A stretch of 64,000 bases of DNA. Source: Streptomyces sp. SS1-1. GTDB taxonomy: Bacteria; Actinomycetota; Actinomycetes; Streptomycetales; Streptomycetaceae. Position 1 is the stretch's first letter; every line of letters begins with the position of its first letter. Positions 8,564 to 16,468 of this stretch are shown one piece after another. Below the pieces are notes generated by a model. That model worked only from the letters and a program-made list of their open reading frames with translations. It searched no databases and had not been told where the DNA came from. The stretch spans positions 1,984,001 through 2,048,000 of the forward strand of contig NZ_WBXN01000004.1 in assembly GCF_008973465.1 (NCBI RefSeq), in the 5' to 3' direction. Made by a program: the position numbers and the translations under genes.

Positions 8564-9481
8564 ATGCAGAGCCGCTTCCGCAGTGACCGGCGGTTGACCG
8601 CCCGGATGGGCGTCACGCTGTTCCTGCTCGGGTTGTTGTACGTGGGGTTCATCGCCGCGCTGATCGTGCTGCTGAAGTCCTGGGTGCTGGTCGTGGTGAT
8701 CGCCGCCGGCGTGCTGGGCGCCCAGTACTGGTTCTCCGACCGGGTCGCGCTGTTCGCGATGCGCGGGCGGCCCGTGGAGCGCGAGGAGTATCCCGAGCTG
8801 CACGGCGTCGTCGACCGGCTGTGCGCCATCGCGGACCTGCCGAAGCCGGTGGTCGCGGTGTCCGACCTGGGGATGCCCAACGCCTTCGCCACCGGCCGCA
8901 ACGCCGATCACGCCGTGGTCTGTGTGACCACGGGCCTGCTGCGCCGGCTGGAGCGGGACGAACTGGAGGGCGTCCTCGCGCACGAGCTGGCGCACGTCGC
9001 GCACAAGGACGTCGCGGTGATCACCATCGCCTCGTTCCTCGGGGTGATCGCCGGGCTGGTCGTACGGTTCGCCTTCTACTCGCAGCTCTTCGGGGGTGGC
9101 CGCCGCGACCAGAACACCGCGGTGGTGTTCGCCGCCGTCATGGGCGTGTCGGCGGCCGTGTACGCGCTCAGCTTCCTGCTGATCCGGGCCCTGTCCCGGT
9201 ACCGCGAGCTGGCCGCCGACCGGGCCGCGGCGCTGCTCACCGGACGGCCCTCGGTGCTGGCCTCCGCGCTGACCAAGGTCTCCGGCGACCTCGCCCGCAT
9301 CCCGACGGAGGACCTGCGGACCGCCCAGGCGTTCAACGCCTTCTACTTCACCCCGGCGCTGGGCCGCGACCCCGGTCTGGCGCGGATCTTCTCCACTCAC
9401 CCGAGCCTGGAGCAGCGGCTCGAACAGCTGGGGCGGATCTCCGCAGAGCTGGGTGAGGCGACGGCTCCGGGAGGGGCGTGA
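8564..9481 (+). CDS. htpX: HtpX-like M48 membrane zinc metalloprotease
   Basis: 305 residues. Two N-terminal transmembrane segments (about 16-55) precede the M48 peptidase domain, which holds the zinc motif HELAHVAHKD (HExxH) and, further on, the third zinc ligand region YRELAADRAAA; another hydrophobic hairpin lies between them. HtpX proteases degrade damaged membrane proteins as part of envelope stress responses. ATG 8564 begins the conserved MQSRFRSDRRLTARMG; a GTG/ATG frame extends 20 codons upstream without typical sequence. It nearly overlaps the PspAB-like gene (2-bp gap), which strongly suggests a joint envelope-stress function. Confidence 0.88.
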   Translation: MQSRFRSDRRLTARMGVTLFLLGLLYVGFIAALIVLLKSWVLVVVIAAGVLGAQYWFSDRVALFAMRGRPVEREEYPELHGVVDRLCAIADLPKPVVAVSDLGMPNAFATGRNADHAVVCVTTGLLRRLERDELEGVLAHELAHVAHKDVAVITIASFLGVIAGLVVRFAFYSQLFGGGRRDQNTAVVFAAVMGVSAAVYALSFLLIRALSRYRELAADRAAALLTGRPSVLASALTKVSGDLARIPTEDLRTAQAFNAFYFTPALGRDPGLARIFSTHPSLEQRLEQLGRISAELGEATAPGGA

Positions 9482-9483
9482 GC

Positions 9484-10083
9484 ATGGGGCTGCTGGACAT
9501 CCTGCTGGGCCGCAGCAAGCCGGCCGCACCGGATCTCGACCAGCTGTTCGGGCTGCCGTCGGCGGCCGTGACGCTGGAGGCGGCGACCGGCTTCCGGCCG
9601 ACCGGGAGCGGCGCGGTGTGCTTCGCGACGGTCGAGGGCGCGGCGTTCACACAGACGCACCGGGAGGTGCAGGCGCTGCTGGACGCGGACGCCGAGCGGG
9701 AGGGCCGCCCGGTGGAGCTGACCCGGGACGCGTACGGCTACTCGTGGCTGGTCTCCCGGCGCTCCCCCGACCGGCTGCCGGACCTGGTCAACGATCTGCA
9801 CGCGGTGAACAGCGCGATGGAGGTCAACGGGTTCGGCCCGCAGCTGCTGTGCTCGCTGGCGGGCTTCGAGGCGGCGGAGGAGGACGGCACGCCGGGCCGG
9901 CGTCTCGCCCTCGTCTACCTGTACAAGCGGGGCACCTTCTACCCGTTCGCCCCGCTGCCCGGCAGGCCGGAGCGGCGGGACAACGCGCTGGAGCTGCGGG
10001 TGAAGGCCGCGCTGGAGGGCGACCTGCGGATGGAGCAGGACCTCTCCCGCTGGTTCCCGGTGTGGGGCGCCCCCGGCCTGTGA
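9484..10083 (+). CDS. pspAB: PspA-associated protein PspAB-like
   Basis: 199 residues, soluble, beginning MGLLDILLGRSKPAAPDLDQLFGLPSAAVTL in outline. As I recall it, this N-terminus and length match the actinobacterial PspAB family, which occurs with PspA/HtpX membrane-stress genes. No catalytic motif is visible. The start ATG 9484 is chosen over the overlapping GTG 9478 because GGAGGGG (9470-9476) is 7 nt from the ATG but only 1 nt from the GTG. Translational coupling with htpX is likely. Family name rests on memory; moderate confidence. Confidence 0.65.
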   Translation: MGLLDILLGRSKPAAPDLDQLFGLPSAAVTLEAATGFRPTGSGAVCFATVEGAAFTQTHREVQALLDADAEREGRPVELTRDAYGYSWLVSRRSPDRLPDLVNDLHAVNSAMEVNGFGPQLLCSLAGFEAAEEDGTPGRRLALVYLYKRGTFYPFAPLPGRPERRDNALELRVKAALEGDLRMEQDLSRWFPVWGAPGL

Positions 10084-10096
10084 CCAGGGGTGCCCC

Positions 10097-10126
10097 GACC
10101 ACCCGCGGTCACGGCCGCGGGTGGTC
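10097..10126. terminator. Bidirectional terminator
   Basis: A perfect 12-bp stem (10097-10108 with 10115-10126) with a TCACGG loop between two convergent genes; the right arm touches the stop codon of the minus-strand gene. Confidence 0.88.
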
Positions 10127-10414
10127 TCAGTTGGCCTTCTCGCGCTCCTGACGGCGGGACTCCAGGGGGCGCTCGCGACGGTAGCGGCGCTCCCACTTGG
10201 CCTGCGTGTCCCGGCGCTCGCGGTAGCTGCGGTAGTCGGCCGGTGCGCCGCCGCCGGCCGCCGGTCCTCCCCCGGCTCCGCCGCTCGGTGCGGAGGAGCC
10301 ACGCCCGTACTGGACGTAGAGGAAGAGCACGGCGACCGCGGCCAGCCAGTAGACGTGGTTTCCGAATCCGAGGATCACCAGGACGACGGTCCCGGACATG
10401 ACGATGGTGCCCAT
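10127..10414 (-). CDS. Small membrane protein with basic C-terminal tail
   Basis: 95 residues. Two short hydrophobic segments fill the first 35 residues, then a Gly/Ala/Pro linker, then a strongly charged Arg/Glu tail (YRSYRERRDT through REKAN) likely cytoplasmic and helical. No family recognised. Start ATG 10414 has GGAGG 6 nt upstream. A much longer open frame exists through this position to 12517 but is an antisense artefact across two other genes. Confidence 0.65.
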   Translation of the reverse strand: MGTIVMSGTVVLVILGFGNHVYWLAAVAVLFLYVQYGRGSSAPSGGAGGGPAAGGGAPADYRSYRERRDTQAKWERRYRRERPLESRRQEREKAN

Positions 10415-10648
10415 CACGGGCCTCCGTGGGCGTGGGTAGGTCTGAGCGGTGATGTCCCCCGGCGGGGCGCTGGGGGAGGGCGGCCGTCCGTCGGTGCCGT
10501 AGAGAGTAGCCCCGAGTCCGCGGGGTGGCGCCCGTCCTGCGGGAAACGGCGTGGGCTGCTCCGTTACGCGTGTCCAGGGTAGGGATCCGGTCACACGCCG
10601 TGCACCTCCTTTTCCCGGGGGCGCGTGCGCCGTGAATGAATGGGGCGC

Positions 10649-11395
10649 ATGACCGAGCTCTCCTCCTTCACATGCGCCCATGACGGTGAACGGCTCAGCG
10701 GGGTGTACGGCGGTCCCGTCGCCGGCCCCGGGGTGCCGGCGGTCGTCCTGCTGCACGGCGCGGGTCCCGGCACCAAGGAGCGGCTGCTGCCGCTGCTCGC
10801 GGACGTCGCCGCCCGGGGCTGTCACGGCCTGGCCTTCGAGTTCTCGGGGCACGGCGAAAGCACCGGTGAGCAGAAGGAGTTGAGCCTGCGCCGGCGTCTG
10901 GAGCAGGCGGTCGCCGTGATCGACGCGCGGGTCCCGGCGGACGCGCCGCTGGTCGTGGTCGGGTTCAGCATGAGCGGGCAGACCGCCGCGGACGTCGTCG
11001 CGCACTACGGGGAGCGGGTGGCGGCGGTGGGGCTGTGCGCGCCCGCGGTGTACGCCGCCGAGGCGTGGGACGTGCCGTTCGGCTCCGGGGGCGGGCGGTT
11101 CAGCGAGATCATCCGCAGGCCCGGCGGCTGGCGCCGGGCGCCCGCGCTGGACGTGCTGCGGGCGTACGCCGGACGGGCCGTGCTCGCGGTCCCGGAGACG
11201 GACGCGGTGATTCCGGCGGAGGTGACGGGGGCGGTGCGGGATGCGCTGAGTGCCCGTGCCCGGTTCACCTGGTTGGACGTACGGGGCGCGGAGCACATGC
11301 TGGGGCTGTGGTTCGAGACGCACGCGGAGGACCGCCGGACGTTCGTGGACGCCCTCCTGGACGACTGGCCGGTCCCGGCGGGGCCGCACGCCTGA
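10649..11395 (+). CDS. Alpha/beta-hydrolase
   Basis: 248 residues with the alpha/beta-hydrolase plan: oxyanion segment LLHGAGPGTKE near residue 34, nucleophile elbow VVGFSMSGQTAA with the expected Ser (G-x-S-x-S; the usual final Gly of GxSxG is Ser), acid region ETDAVIP, and the catalytic His in GAEHML near residue 220. Substrate unknown; dienelactone-hydrolase and peptidase-like serine hydrolases share this pattern. Start ATG 10649 or 10640: neither has a strong ribosome site. It stands alone between convergent neighbours. Confidence 0.8.
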   Translation: MTELSSFTCAHDGERLSGVYGGPVAGPGVPAVVLLHGAGPGTKERLLPLLADVAARGCHGLAFEFSGHGESTGEQKELSLRRRLEQAVAVIDARVPADAPLVVVGFSMSGQTAADVVAHYGERVAAVGLCAPAVYAAEAWDVPFGSGGGRFSEIIRRPGGWRRAPALDVLRAYAGRAVLAVPETDAVIPAEVTGAVRDALSARARFTWLDVRGAEHMLGLWFETHAEDRRTFVDALLDDWPVPAGPHA

Positions 11396-11442
11396 GGCGC
11401 CGCCCGGCCGCCCGGCGTACCGATCGACCGTTCGGCGGGGGG

Positions 11443-12789
11443 TCACACGCCCGGTGCCGCCGCGATCACCCCCGCCGCGATCGCCGCGCCCAGCGTGGTG
11501 TGGTCGGTGACCGTCTGGTCCGCGTAGCCGAGGGCGAAGTCGGTCACGGCGCGGTCGAAGGTGTCGGAGGCGCCGAGGTAGGCGGCGATGGCGATGCGGT
11601 CGCCGGAGCGGGCGTGGGCGCGCGCGAGGGCGGTGCCGCACAGCCGGGCGTAGGCCAGCAGGTCCCCCGGGCTCATCCCGGCGACGTCCGCGCCGCCCTT
11701 CATGTCCCGCAGCCGGCGCCAGTAGAAGGCGCGGCCCTGCGGCCCCGACATCCAGCCGAGGAAGATGTCGCTCGCGGCCTGGAGCAGGCGCTGCCCGGCG
11801 ACGACCCGGTGCCCGGGGTGGGTGTACGGCCCGTTCGGCAGGTGCTCCTCCAGGACCGACTGCCGGGCCTCCTTGATCTGGAGGAAGAGCGGGTCGTCGG
11901 CGTCGCGCCCGGTGAGCAGCACGATGAAGCAGCGCAGTCCGACGCTGCCGACGCCGACGACCTTGCGGGCGGCGTCGACGAACCGGTAGCGGTCCAGCAG
12001 CAGCCGGCGTTCCTCGGAGAGGGTCGAGCGGTAGTCGCTGAAGACCTTGCGCAGGGACGCCATGTCGGACACGCCGGCGGGTTCGAGGAGCGGCGGGTCG
12101 TGGATGATCCGCCGGCGGCCGTCGGCGACCTCGGTCAGCTTGCCGTAGGCCCGCAGGCTGGTGCGCCGCCGGGCCCGGCCGAGGGTGGCCTCGACGCGGC
12201 GCCGGTCGCGGGCGGAGCGGGCCAGCGGCAGCAGTTGCTCGGTGTCGATGCGCATGTACCAGACGTCGAGTTCGCCGAGCCGGGCGAGCCGGCGCATGGC
12301 CGCGCGGTAGGCGGCGACGGCCTCCCGGGCCGCGCGCGCGGCCTTGGCGTCCGGGTGGCCGTTCTCGCGGGCGGCCACGACGACCGAGGCGGCGAGCCGT
12401 TTGACGTCCCACTCGAACGGGCCGGGGAACGTCTCGTCGAAGTCGTTGAGGTCGAACAGCAGGGAGCGTTCCGGTGAGGCGTACAGCCCGAAGTTGAGCA
12501 GATGGGCGTCGCCGCACAGCTGCACGGTCAGGCCCGTGTGCGGGAGCGCGGCGAGGTCGGCGGCCATCACGGCGGCGGCGCCGCGCAGGAACGCGAAGGG
12601 CGAGGACGCCATCCGCCCGTACCGGACGGGCAGCAGCTCGGCCAGCCGGTCCCGCCCCTGGCGTTCCAGTACGGCGACCGGGTCGGGCCGGCCGAGGGGC
12701 GGGACCCAGCCGGCGTGGCCGGAACGGCGTACGCGCTGCCGGGCGGCCCGGCCCCGCTCGGCCCGCTCGGCGGGGCCGGCGGCGGTCAT
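11443..12789 (-). CDS. DUF2252-family protein
   Basis: 448 residues matching the DUF2252 family, which resembles aminoglycoside-phosphotransferase/kinase folds: RYGRMASSPFAFLRGAA, LCGDAHLLNFG (a Brenner-like catalytic H-x-x-N-F/D segment), FDLNDFDET, and DVGS/VGVGSVGLRCF, FLQIKEAR further on. These kinase-like motifs suggest ATP-dependent phosphotransfer, but no substrate is known for the family. ATG 12789 begins the conserved start; no strong ribosome site. The frame is open for 81 codons upstream, probably without meaning. Confidence 0.83.
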   Translation of the reverse strand: MTAAGPAERAERGRAARQRVRRSGHAGWVPPLGRPDPVAVLERQGRDRLAELLPVRYGRMASSPFAFLRGAAAVMAADLAALPHTGLTVQLCGDAHLLNFGLYASPERSLLFDLNDFDETFPGPFEWDVKRLAASVVVAARENGHPDAKAARAAREAVAAYRAAMRRLARLGELDVWYMRIDTEQLLPLARSARDRRRVEATLGRARRRTSLRAYGKLTEVADGRRRIIHDPPLLEPAGVSDMASLRKVFSDYRSTLSEERRLLLDRYRFVDAARKVVGVGSVGLRCFIVLLTGRDADDPLFLQIKEARQSVLEEHLPNGPYTHPGHRVVAGQRLLQAASDIFLGWMSGPQGRAFYWRRLRDMKGGADVAGMSPGDLLAYARLCGTALARAHARSGDRIAIAAYLGASDTFDRAVTDFALGYADQTVTDHTTLGAAIAAGVIAAAPGV

Positions 12790-13004
12790 GCGGGGCCCCG
12801 GCCGAGGGATGCGGACCCGGACCGGCGGGCCCGCACGGGCACCCTCGTACGAGCCGCTCTCGGGCCGGTCAGCCGCCGTGTGCCGTCCCTGTCCATCGCG
12901 CCTCCCGTGCCGCCCTCGGTGCCGAACGCGGTCGTGTCCCCTGTCTGGCAGTGAAGGCGGGCCGGGGGGCGTACGCATGCCGGATACGGCGAACGGGTGA
13001 CGCG

Positions 13005-13049
13005 CGCCGGGTGCTCCCGTCGGCGGAAGCACGGCGGAAGCACCCGGCG
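13005..13049 (-). terminator. Terminator of the minus-strand gene at 13058-13384
   Basis: CGCCGGGTGCT (13005-13015) pairs with AGCACCCGGCG (13039-13049), 11 bp, 23-nt loop, 8 bp beyond the stop codon. The loop contains a short GCGGAAGCAC tandem repeat. Confidence 0.7.
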
Positions 13050-13057
13050 GACACCGT

Positions 13058-13384
13058 CTAGCGGGCGTACCTCATGAGTGCCCGGACCATGTGGCAGGTC
13101 GTCTCGGACGGCGGGTGCACGCCGATCGTCTCCGCGGCGCTGCGGATCCGGTCGTTGCGCGCCTGGTCGGGCAGGTAGACACCCATGTCGAGGAGCGCTA
13201 TCGCGAGGCGCATCGCCTTGAGCCGGCGATTGTGCGTGACGTACCACTCGCGGGGGCGGCCGGGCGGCAGCGCCCGCTTCTCGACGGGTGCGTACGGCGA
13301 GTCGAGCAGGACCGGACGGCGGGCGGTGGACTGGGTGCGCGTCGGCTTACGGGTGGGCTTCGGCTTCAGTGCGGCAGCGGGCAC
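13058..13384 (-). CDS. Conserved hypothetical basic protein
   Basis: 108 residues, basic, with a lysine/proline/threonine-rich N-terminus (KPKPTRKPTRTQ) and a C-terminal helical part (LKAMRLAIALLDMGVYLP and MVRALMRYAR). No family recognised. The start is set by the ribosome site: an AGGAGG (complement of 13391-13396) touches ATG 13390 directly, leaving no spacing, but is 6 nt from GTG 13384, so GTG is the likely start. Function unknown. Confidence 0.6.
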   Translation of the reverse strand: MPAAALKPKPTRKPTRTQSTARRPVLLDSPYAPVEKRALPPGRPREWYVTHNRRLKAMRLAIALLDMGVYLPDQARNDRIRSAAETIGVHPPSETTCHMVRALMRYAR

Positions 13385-13390
13385 AGGCAT

Positions 13391-13396
13391 CCTCCT
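13391..13396 (-). promoter_or_regulatory. Ribosome site that decides the start of the 13058-13384 gene
   Basis: AGGAGG on the minus strand abuts an ATG (spacing 0) and lies 6 nt before a GTG two codons further in, which favours the GTG at 13384. Confidence 0.65.
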
Positions 13397-13590
13397 GTCG
13401 CGGACGAGCGCCTCCGGACGGGTCCGGTGACACTCTCGAACACTGACTCCAGTGTACTGGCCGCCACTGACAATCGGGGGCTCCAGACGTCCAGGAAATC
13501 GCCTGGTCAGTAAGGAAGTTGTCGTTCCCTCAGCCCCTTCGTGAGCGATGTGCGCACACCGACAGAAAATCGAACAGCGGGGGTCGCGGA

Positions 13591-13596
13591 TACCCT
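13591..13596 (+). promoter_or_regulatory. -10-like box for a leaderless ArsC-like transcript
   Basis: TACCCT is followed after 7 nt by ATG 13604 with no ribosome site between. Confidence 0.4.
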
Positions 13597-13603
13597 GTGC
13601 GGC

Positions 13604-13969
13604 ATGGAGATCTGGATCAACCCGGCCTGTTCCAAGTGCCGCAGCGCGCTCACCCTGCTGGACGCCGAGGGCGCCGACTACACGGTCCGCCGCTACCTGG
13701 AGGACGTCCCCACCGAGGACGAGATCCGGGACGTCCTGGACCGGCTCGGCCTGGAGCCCTGGGACATCACCCGCACCCAGGAGGCCGACGCCAAGGAGCT
13801 CGGGCTCAAGGACTGGCCGCGGGACGCGGACGCCCGGGACCGGTGGGTCACGGCCCTCGCCGAGCACCCCCGGCTGATCCAGCGGCCCATCATCACCGCG
13901 CAGGACGGCACGGCCGTGGTCGGACGGTCCGAGGAGGCCGTACGGGACGCGTTGTCCCGCGAGGGATGA
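13604..13969 (+). CDS. ArsC/Spx-family thioredoxin-fold protein
   Basis: 121 residues beginning MEIWINPACSKCRSALTLL. The N-terminal CSKC-type cysteine pair (C9, C12) and the later RPIITAQDGTAVVGR segment, with the arginine-proline used by glutaredoxin-coupled arsenate reductases, are typical of the ArsC/YffB/Spx family. Real arsenate reductase activity is uncertain, since no arsenic transporter or regulator lies nearby; many Streptomyces homologues are of unknown role. ATG 13604 starts the conserved fold and lacks a ribosome site, but has a -10-like box 7 nt upstream (leaderless). Confidence 0.82.
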   Translation: MEIWINPACSKCRSALTLLDAEGADYTVRRYLEDVPTEDEIRDVLDRLGLEPWDITRTQEADAKELGLKDWPRDADARDRWVTALAEHPRLIQRPIITAQDGTAVVGRSEEAVRDALSREG

Positions 13970-14099
13970 CCGTCGCCGGGCGCCCAACTCCCGCCGGTGT
14001 GACGTACGTTACGCAGACTCCTCCGGTAACCGCTGAGTAACGGCGTTCGGTATCTCGTACATAGCGGCGTACGCTCCCCCAACCTCCCAGGAGGCGCGG

Positions 14100-14840
14100 A
14101 TGTCGCGCAGGAGAACGGTCAGCACGAAGAAGAAGCTCGCCCTGCTGGTGAGTGCGGCGACGGTGGCGGGAGGCGGTGCCTTCGTCATGGCGAGCACCTC
14201 GAACGCCTCCCAGACGCCCACGGCGACCGTCAAGTCCGCCGCGGACTCGACGGTCTGCCAGGGCCTCGCCACGGCGCTCGGCAACAACCAGCGGTTCATC
14301 GACGGGCAGCGGGCCAACCCGGACGCCCAGTCGGAGGCCCGTATCGCCAACCGCGAGGCCGTCATCAAGCAGATCAAGGTCCAGCAGGAGGCGTCCGGGT
14401 GCGCCGTCGGGGAGTCGGCTCAGGGCTCCCAGGCGGGACAGCCGAGCGCTCCGGCGGGCGGCGCGGCCGGGAACGGGGGCCAGGCGGCAGGGAACGCGGG
14501 CGCCGGGCAGAACGCCGGCGGCGCGGGCAACGGCCAGAACGCGGGCAACGGGAACGCCGGGAACGGCAACGCCGGTGGCGGCGCCGCCGCGGGCCAGCAG
14601 GTCTGCAACGGCTCGACCGTCACGCTGTCCGGCGAGGGCGGGGCGCCCGCCGCGTCCAGCAACCAGTTCCCGGCGGGCACCAAGCTGAAGGTCACCAACC
14701 TGGACAACAACAAGTCCACGACGGTGGAGGTCACCTCGGTCTCCGGCAGCTGTGTGCTGCTGAACAACGCGGCCTTCGAGCAGGTCCGCGAGCCCGGCAA
14801 GTTCCTCATCCGCCGGGCCGTGATCGAGAAGGTGGGCTGA
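14100..14840 (+). CDS. Secreted protein with glycine/asparagine-rich linker and RlpA-like double-psi barrel
   Basis: 246 residues. A basic N-terminus and hydrophobic helix (residues 12-33, ending in an Ala/Ser-rich cleavage region) form a signal peptide. A small helical segment with Cys at about 59 and 101 follows, then a low-complexity Gly/Asn/Gln/Ala linker (about 120-163). The C-terminal 80 residues contain FPAGTKLKVTNLDNNKST, which aligns in outline with the GTRVRVTNL-type core of RlpA double-psi beta-barrels; the catalytic NDRGP of lytic RlpA is replaced by SVSG, so enzyme activity is doubtful. Probably an extracellular or wall-associated binding domain. ATG 14100 has AGGAGG upstream. 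Confidence 0.7.
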   Translation: MSRRRTVSTKKKLALLVSAATVAGGGAFVMASTSNASQTPTATVKSAADSTVCQGLATALGNNQRFIDGQRANPDAQSEARIANREAVIKQIKVQQEASGCAVGESAQGSQAGQPSAPAGGAAGNGGQAAGNAGAGQNAGGAGNGQNAGNGNAGNGNAGGGAAAGQQVCNGSTVTLSGEGGAPAASSNQFPAGTKLKVTNLDNNKSTTVEVTSVSGSCVLLNNAAFEQVREPGKFLIRRAVIEKVG

Positions 14841-14871
14841 CGACCGGGCGACCAGGACGCCGTACCTGTCA

Positions 14872-14909
14872 GGGGCCCCGCCGCTCGCGGCCACGAGCGG
14901 CGGGGCCCC
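14872..14909 (+). terminator. Strong terminator after the secreted protein gene
   Basis: A perfect 16-bp stem (14872-14887 with 14894-14909), loop CGGCCA, 31 bp after the stop codon. Confidence 0.92.
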
Positions 14910-15018
14910 ACGGCATCGCATACGAGCGCGGACGGGCCGCCCCTCCCCCGGTGCCGGACCGCGCCCGGTGTGCTTCCCGCGGCCGCTCACCGCGTGAATC
15001 GGGCCACTCCGGCACCCG

Positions 15019-15056
15019 GTAACACGGGGTTCACACATGGGCAATGGCCGGGAAAT
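15019..15056 (+). promoter_or_regulatory. GlnR operator of glnII
   Basis: Four elements on an 11-bp period: GTAAC (15019-15023), TTCAC (15030-15034), GCAAT (15041-15045), GAAAT (15052-15056), each six bases apart, 104 bp before the glnII start. The first and last elements fit GlnR well; the middle two are degenerate, suggesting a weaker or differently tuned site than the glnA one. The rest of the 318-bp intergenic region holds the upstream terminator and nothing else I recognise. Confidence 0.82.
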
Positions 15057-15159
15057 CGCCTGTTGACAAGCTCCCGGACATCGAGAGCGCGGCGCCCCAG
15101 TGCCGCAGCGCCGCAGCACCCGCAGTACGCGCCCTGACCCACCCCGAAGGAAGTGGCCC

Positions 15160-16188
15160 GTGACCTTCAAGGCTGAGTACATCTGGATCGACGGCACCGA
15201 GCCGACGGCAAAGCTCCGTTCCAAGACGAAGATCCTGGCGGACGACGCCAAGGGTGCCGAGCTGCCGATCTGGGGCTTCGACGGGTCCTCCACCAACCAG
15301 GCCGAGGGGCACGCCTCGGACCGCGTGCTGAAGCCGGTCTTCACCTGTCCGGACCCGATCCGCGGCGGCGACGACGTCCTCGTGCTGTGCGAGGTCCTGA
15401 ACATCGACATGACGCCGCACGAGTCCAACACCCGTGCCGCGCTCACCGAGGTCGCGGAGAAGTTCGCCGCGCAGGAGCCCATCTTCGGCATCGAGCAGGA
15501 GTACACGTTCTTCAAGGACGGCTACCCGCTCGGCTTCCCCAAGGGCGGCTTCCCGGCCCCCCAGGGCGGCTACTACTGCGGTGTCGGCGCCGACGAGATC
15601 TTCGGCCGTGACGTCGTCGAGGCCCACCTGGACAACTGCCTCAAGGCGGGCCTGGGCATCTCCGGCATCAACGCCGAGGTCATGCCCGGCCAGTGGGAGT
15701 TCCAGGTCGGCCCGCTGTCCCCGCTGGAGGTCTCCGACCAGCTGTGGGTGGCCCGCTGGCTGCTGTACCGCACCGCCGAGGACTTCGGTGTCGCGGCGAC
15801 CCTGGACCCGAAGCCGGTGAAGGGCGACTGGAACGGCGCCGGCGCGCACACCAACTTCTCCACCAAGGCGATGCGTGAGGGCTACGACGCCATCATCACC
15901 GCCTGCGAGTCCCTCGGCGAGGGCTCCAAGCCGCTCGACCACGTCAAGAACTACGGCGCCGGCATCGACGACCGCCTCACCGGTCTGCACGAGACCGCCC
16001 CGTGGAACGAGTACTCCTACGGCGTCTCCAACCGCGGCGCCTCGGTCCGTATCCCGTGGCAGGTCGAGAAGGACGGCAAGGGCTACATCGAGGACCGCCG
16101 CCCGAACGCCAACGTCGACCCCTACACGGTGACCCGTCTGCTGGTCGACACCTGCTGCTCCGCGCTGGAGAAGGCCGGCCAGGTCTGA
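15160..16188 (+). CDS. glnII: Glutamine synthetase type II (GlnII)
   Basis: 342 residues, the eukaryote-like, octa/decameric glutamine synthetase found in Streptomyces, rhizobia and Frankia. Visible motifs: WGFDGSSTNQAEG (latch), FGIEQEYTFF (metal site), VMPGQWEFQVG, GAGAHTNFST (ATP/ammonia site), and NRGASVRIPW. It has no adenylylation tyrosine loop and is not expected to be modified by GlnE, but is heat-labile and nitrogen regulated in relatives. Start GTG 15160 with AAGGAAG 7 nt upstream. Controlled by the GlnR box at 15019-15056; provides extra glutamine synthesis under nitrogen limitation. Confidence 0.97.
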   Translation: MTFKAEYIWIDGTEPTAKLRSKTKILADDAKGAELPIWGFDGSSTNQAEGHASDRVLKPVFTCPDPIRGGDDVLVLCEVLNIDMTPHESNTRAALTEVAEKFAAQEPIFGIEQEYTFFKDGYPLGFPKGGFPAPQGGYYCGVGADEIFGRDVVEAHLDNCLKAGLGISGINAEVMPGQWEFQVGPLSPLEVSDQLWVARWLLYRTAEDFGVAATLDPKPVKGDWNGAGAHTNFSTKAMREGYDAIITACESLGEGSKPLDHVKNYGAGIDDRLTGLHETAPWNEYSYGVSNRGASVRIPWQVEKDGKGYIEDRRPNANVDPYTVTRLLVDTCCSALEKAGQV

Positions 16189-16211
16189 CCTGCCGCCGCC
16201 CGGCCGTACGA

Positions 16212-16243
16212 AGGGGCGCCCACCGTCACCGGTGGGCGCCCTT
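16212..16243 (+). terminator. Terminator of glnII
   Basis: GGGCGCCCACC (16214-16224) pairs with GGTGGGCGCCC (16231-16241), extended by a G-U and an A-U pair; loop GTCACC. Starts 24 bp after the stop. Confidence 0.88.
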
Positions 16244-16333
16244 CCGCGTGCCCGGACGTCCCCCTCCCGTGCCCGCCGCCCGCCCGCCGTCCACGGACCG
16301 GGACGAAGGGTCCCCTCGGAGGCGGGCGTCTGA

Positions 16334-16339
16334 TTCAAT
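16334..16339 (+). promoter_or_regulatory. -10-like box ahead of the leader-peptide candidate
   Basis: TTCAAT ends 6 nt before ATG 16346, no ribosome site, consistent with a leaderless transcript. The same TTCAAT-N6-start spacing is seen in front of the PhzF-like gene at 63087. Confidence 0.35.
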
Positions 16340-16345
16340 GGGTGC

Positions 16346-16468
16346 ATGGCAGGCTTCCAGAACCTCTCCGCGACAGGTCGTTCCGACCTCGAGCCGTTCT
16401 GGCCTTCCCGTCAGCACCACGACTTCGACCGGGTGTGTTGCCGCGCGCTGACCGCGCGGGCCCGGTAG
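16346..16468 (+). CDS. Putative cysteine-rich leader peptide (too short for usual gene calling)
   Basis: 40-codon frame from ATG 16346 to TAG 16466-16468. Its second half reads SRQHHDFDRVCCRALTARAR, close to the pattern R-x-H-x-D-x-x-R-V followed by Cys/Arg that I recall for actinobacterial putative leader peptides linked to cysteine or sulfur genes. Two adjacent cysteine codons (16436-16441) are followed at once by a small hairpin (16441-16459), the layout of a ribosome-stalling attenuator. The next gene, a winged-helix regulator, starts 79 nt after the stop. Alternative: a chance short frame in GC-rich DNA. Translation and regulation are inference. Confidence 0.5.
   Translation: MAGFQNLSATGRSDLEPFWPSRQHHDFDRVCCRALTARAR
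16441..16459 (+). promoter_or_regulatory. Hairpin overlapping the leader-peptide Cys codons
   Basis: CCGCGCG (16441-16447) and CGCGCGG (16453-16459) form a 7-bp stem with a CTGAC loop, beginning at the last base of the second Cys codon. A further GGCC-TTC-GGCC hairpin follows at 16480-16490. These could be alternative attenuator structures; no U-tract is seen. Confidence 0.35.

Noticed and set aside
13604..13969. Arsenic-resistance locus
   Set aside because: The ArsC-like protein stands alone; no arsR, arsB or acr3 is in the neighbourhood, so an arsenic role is not supported.
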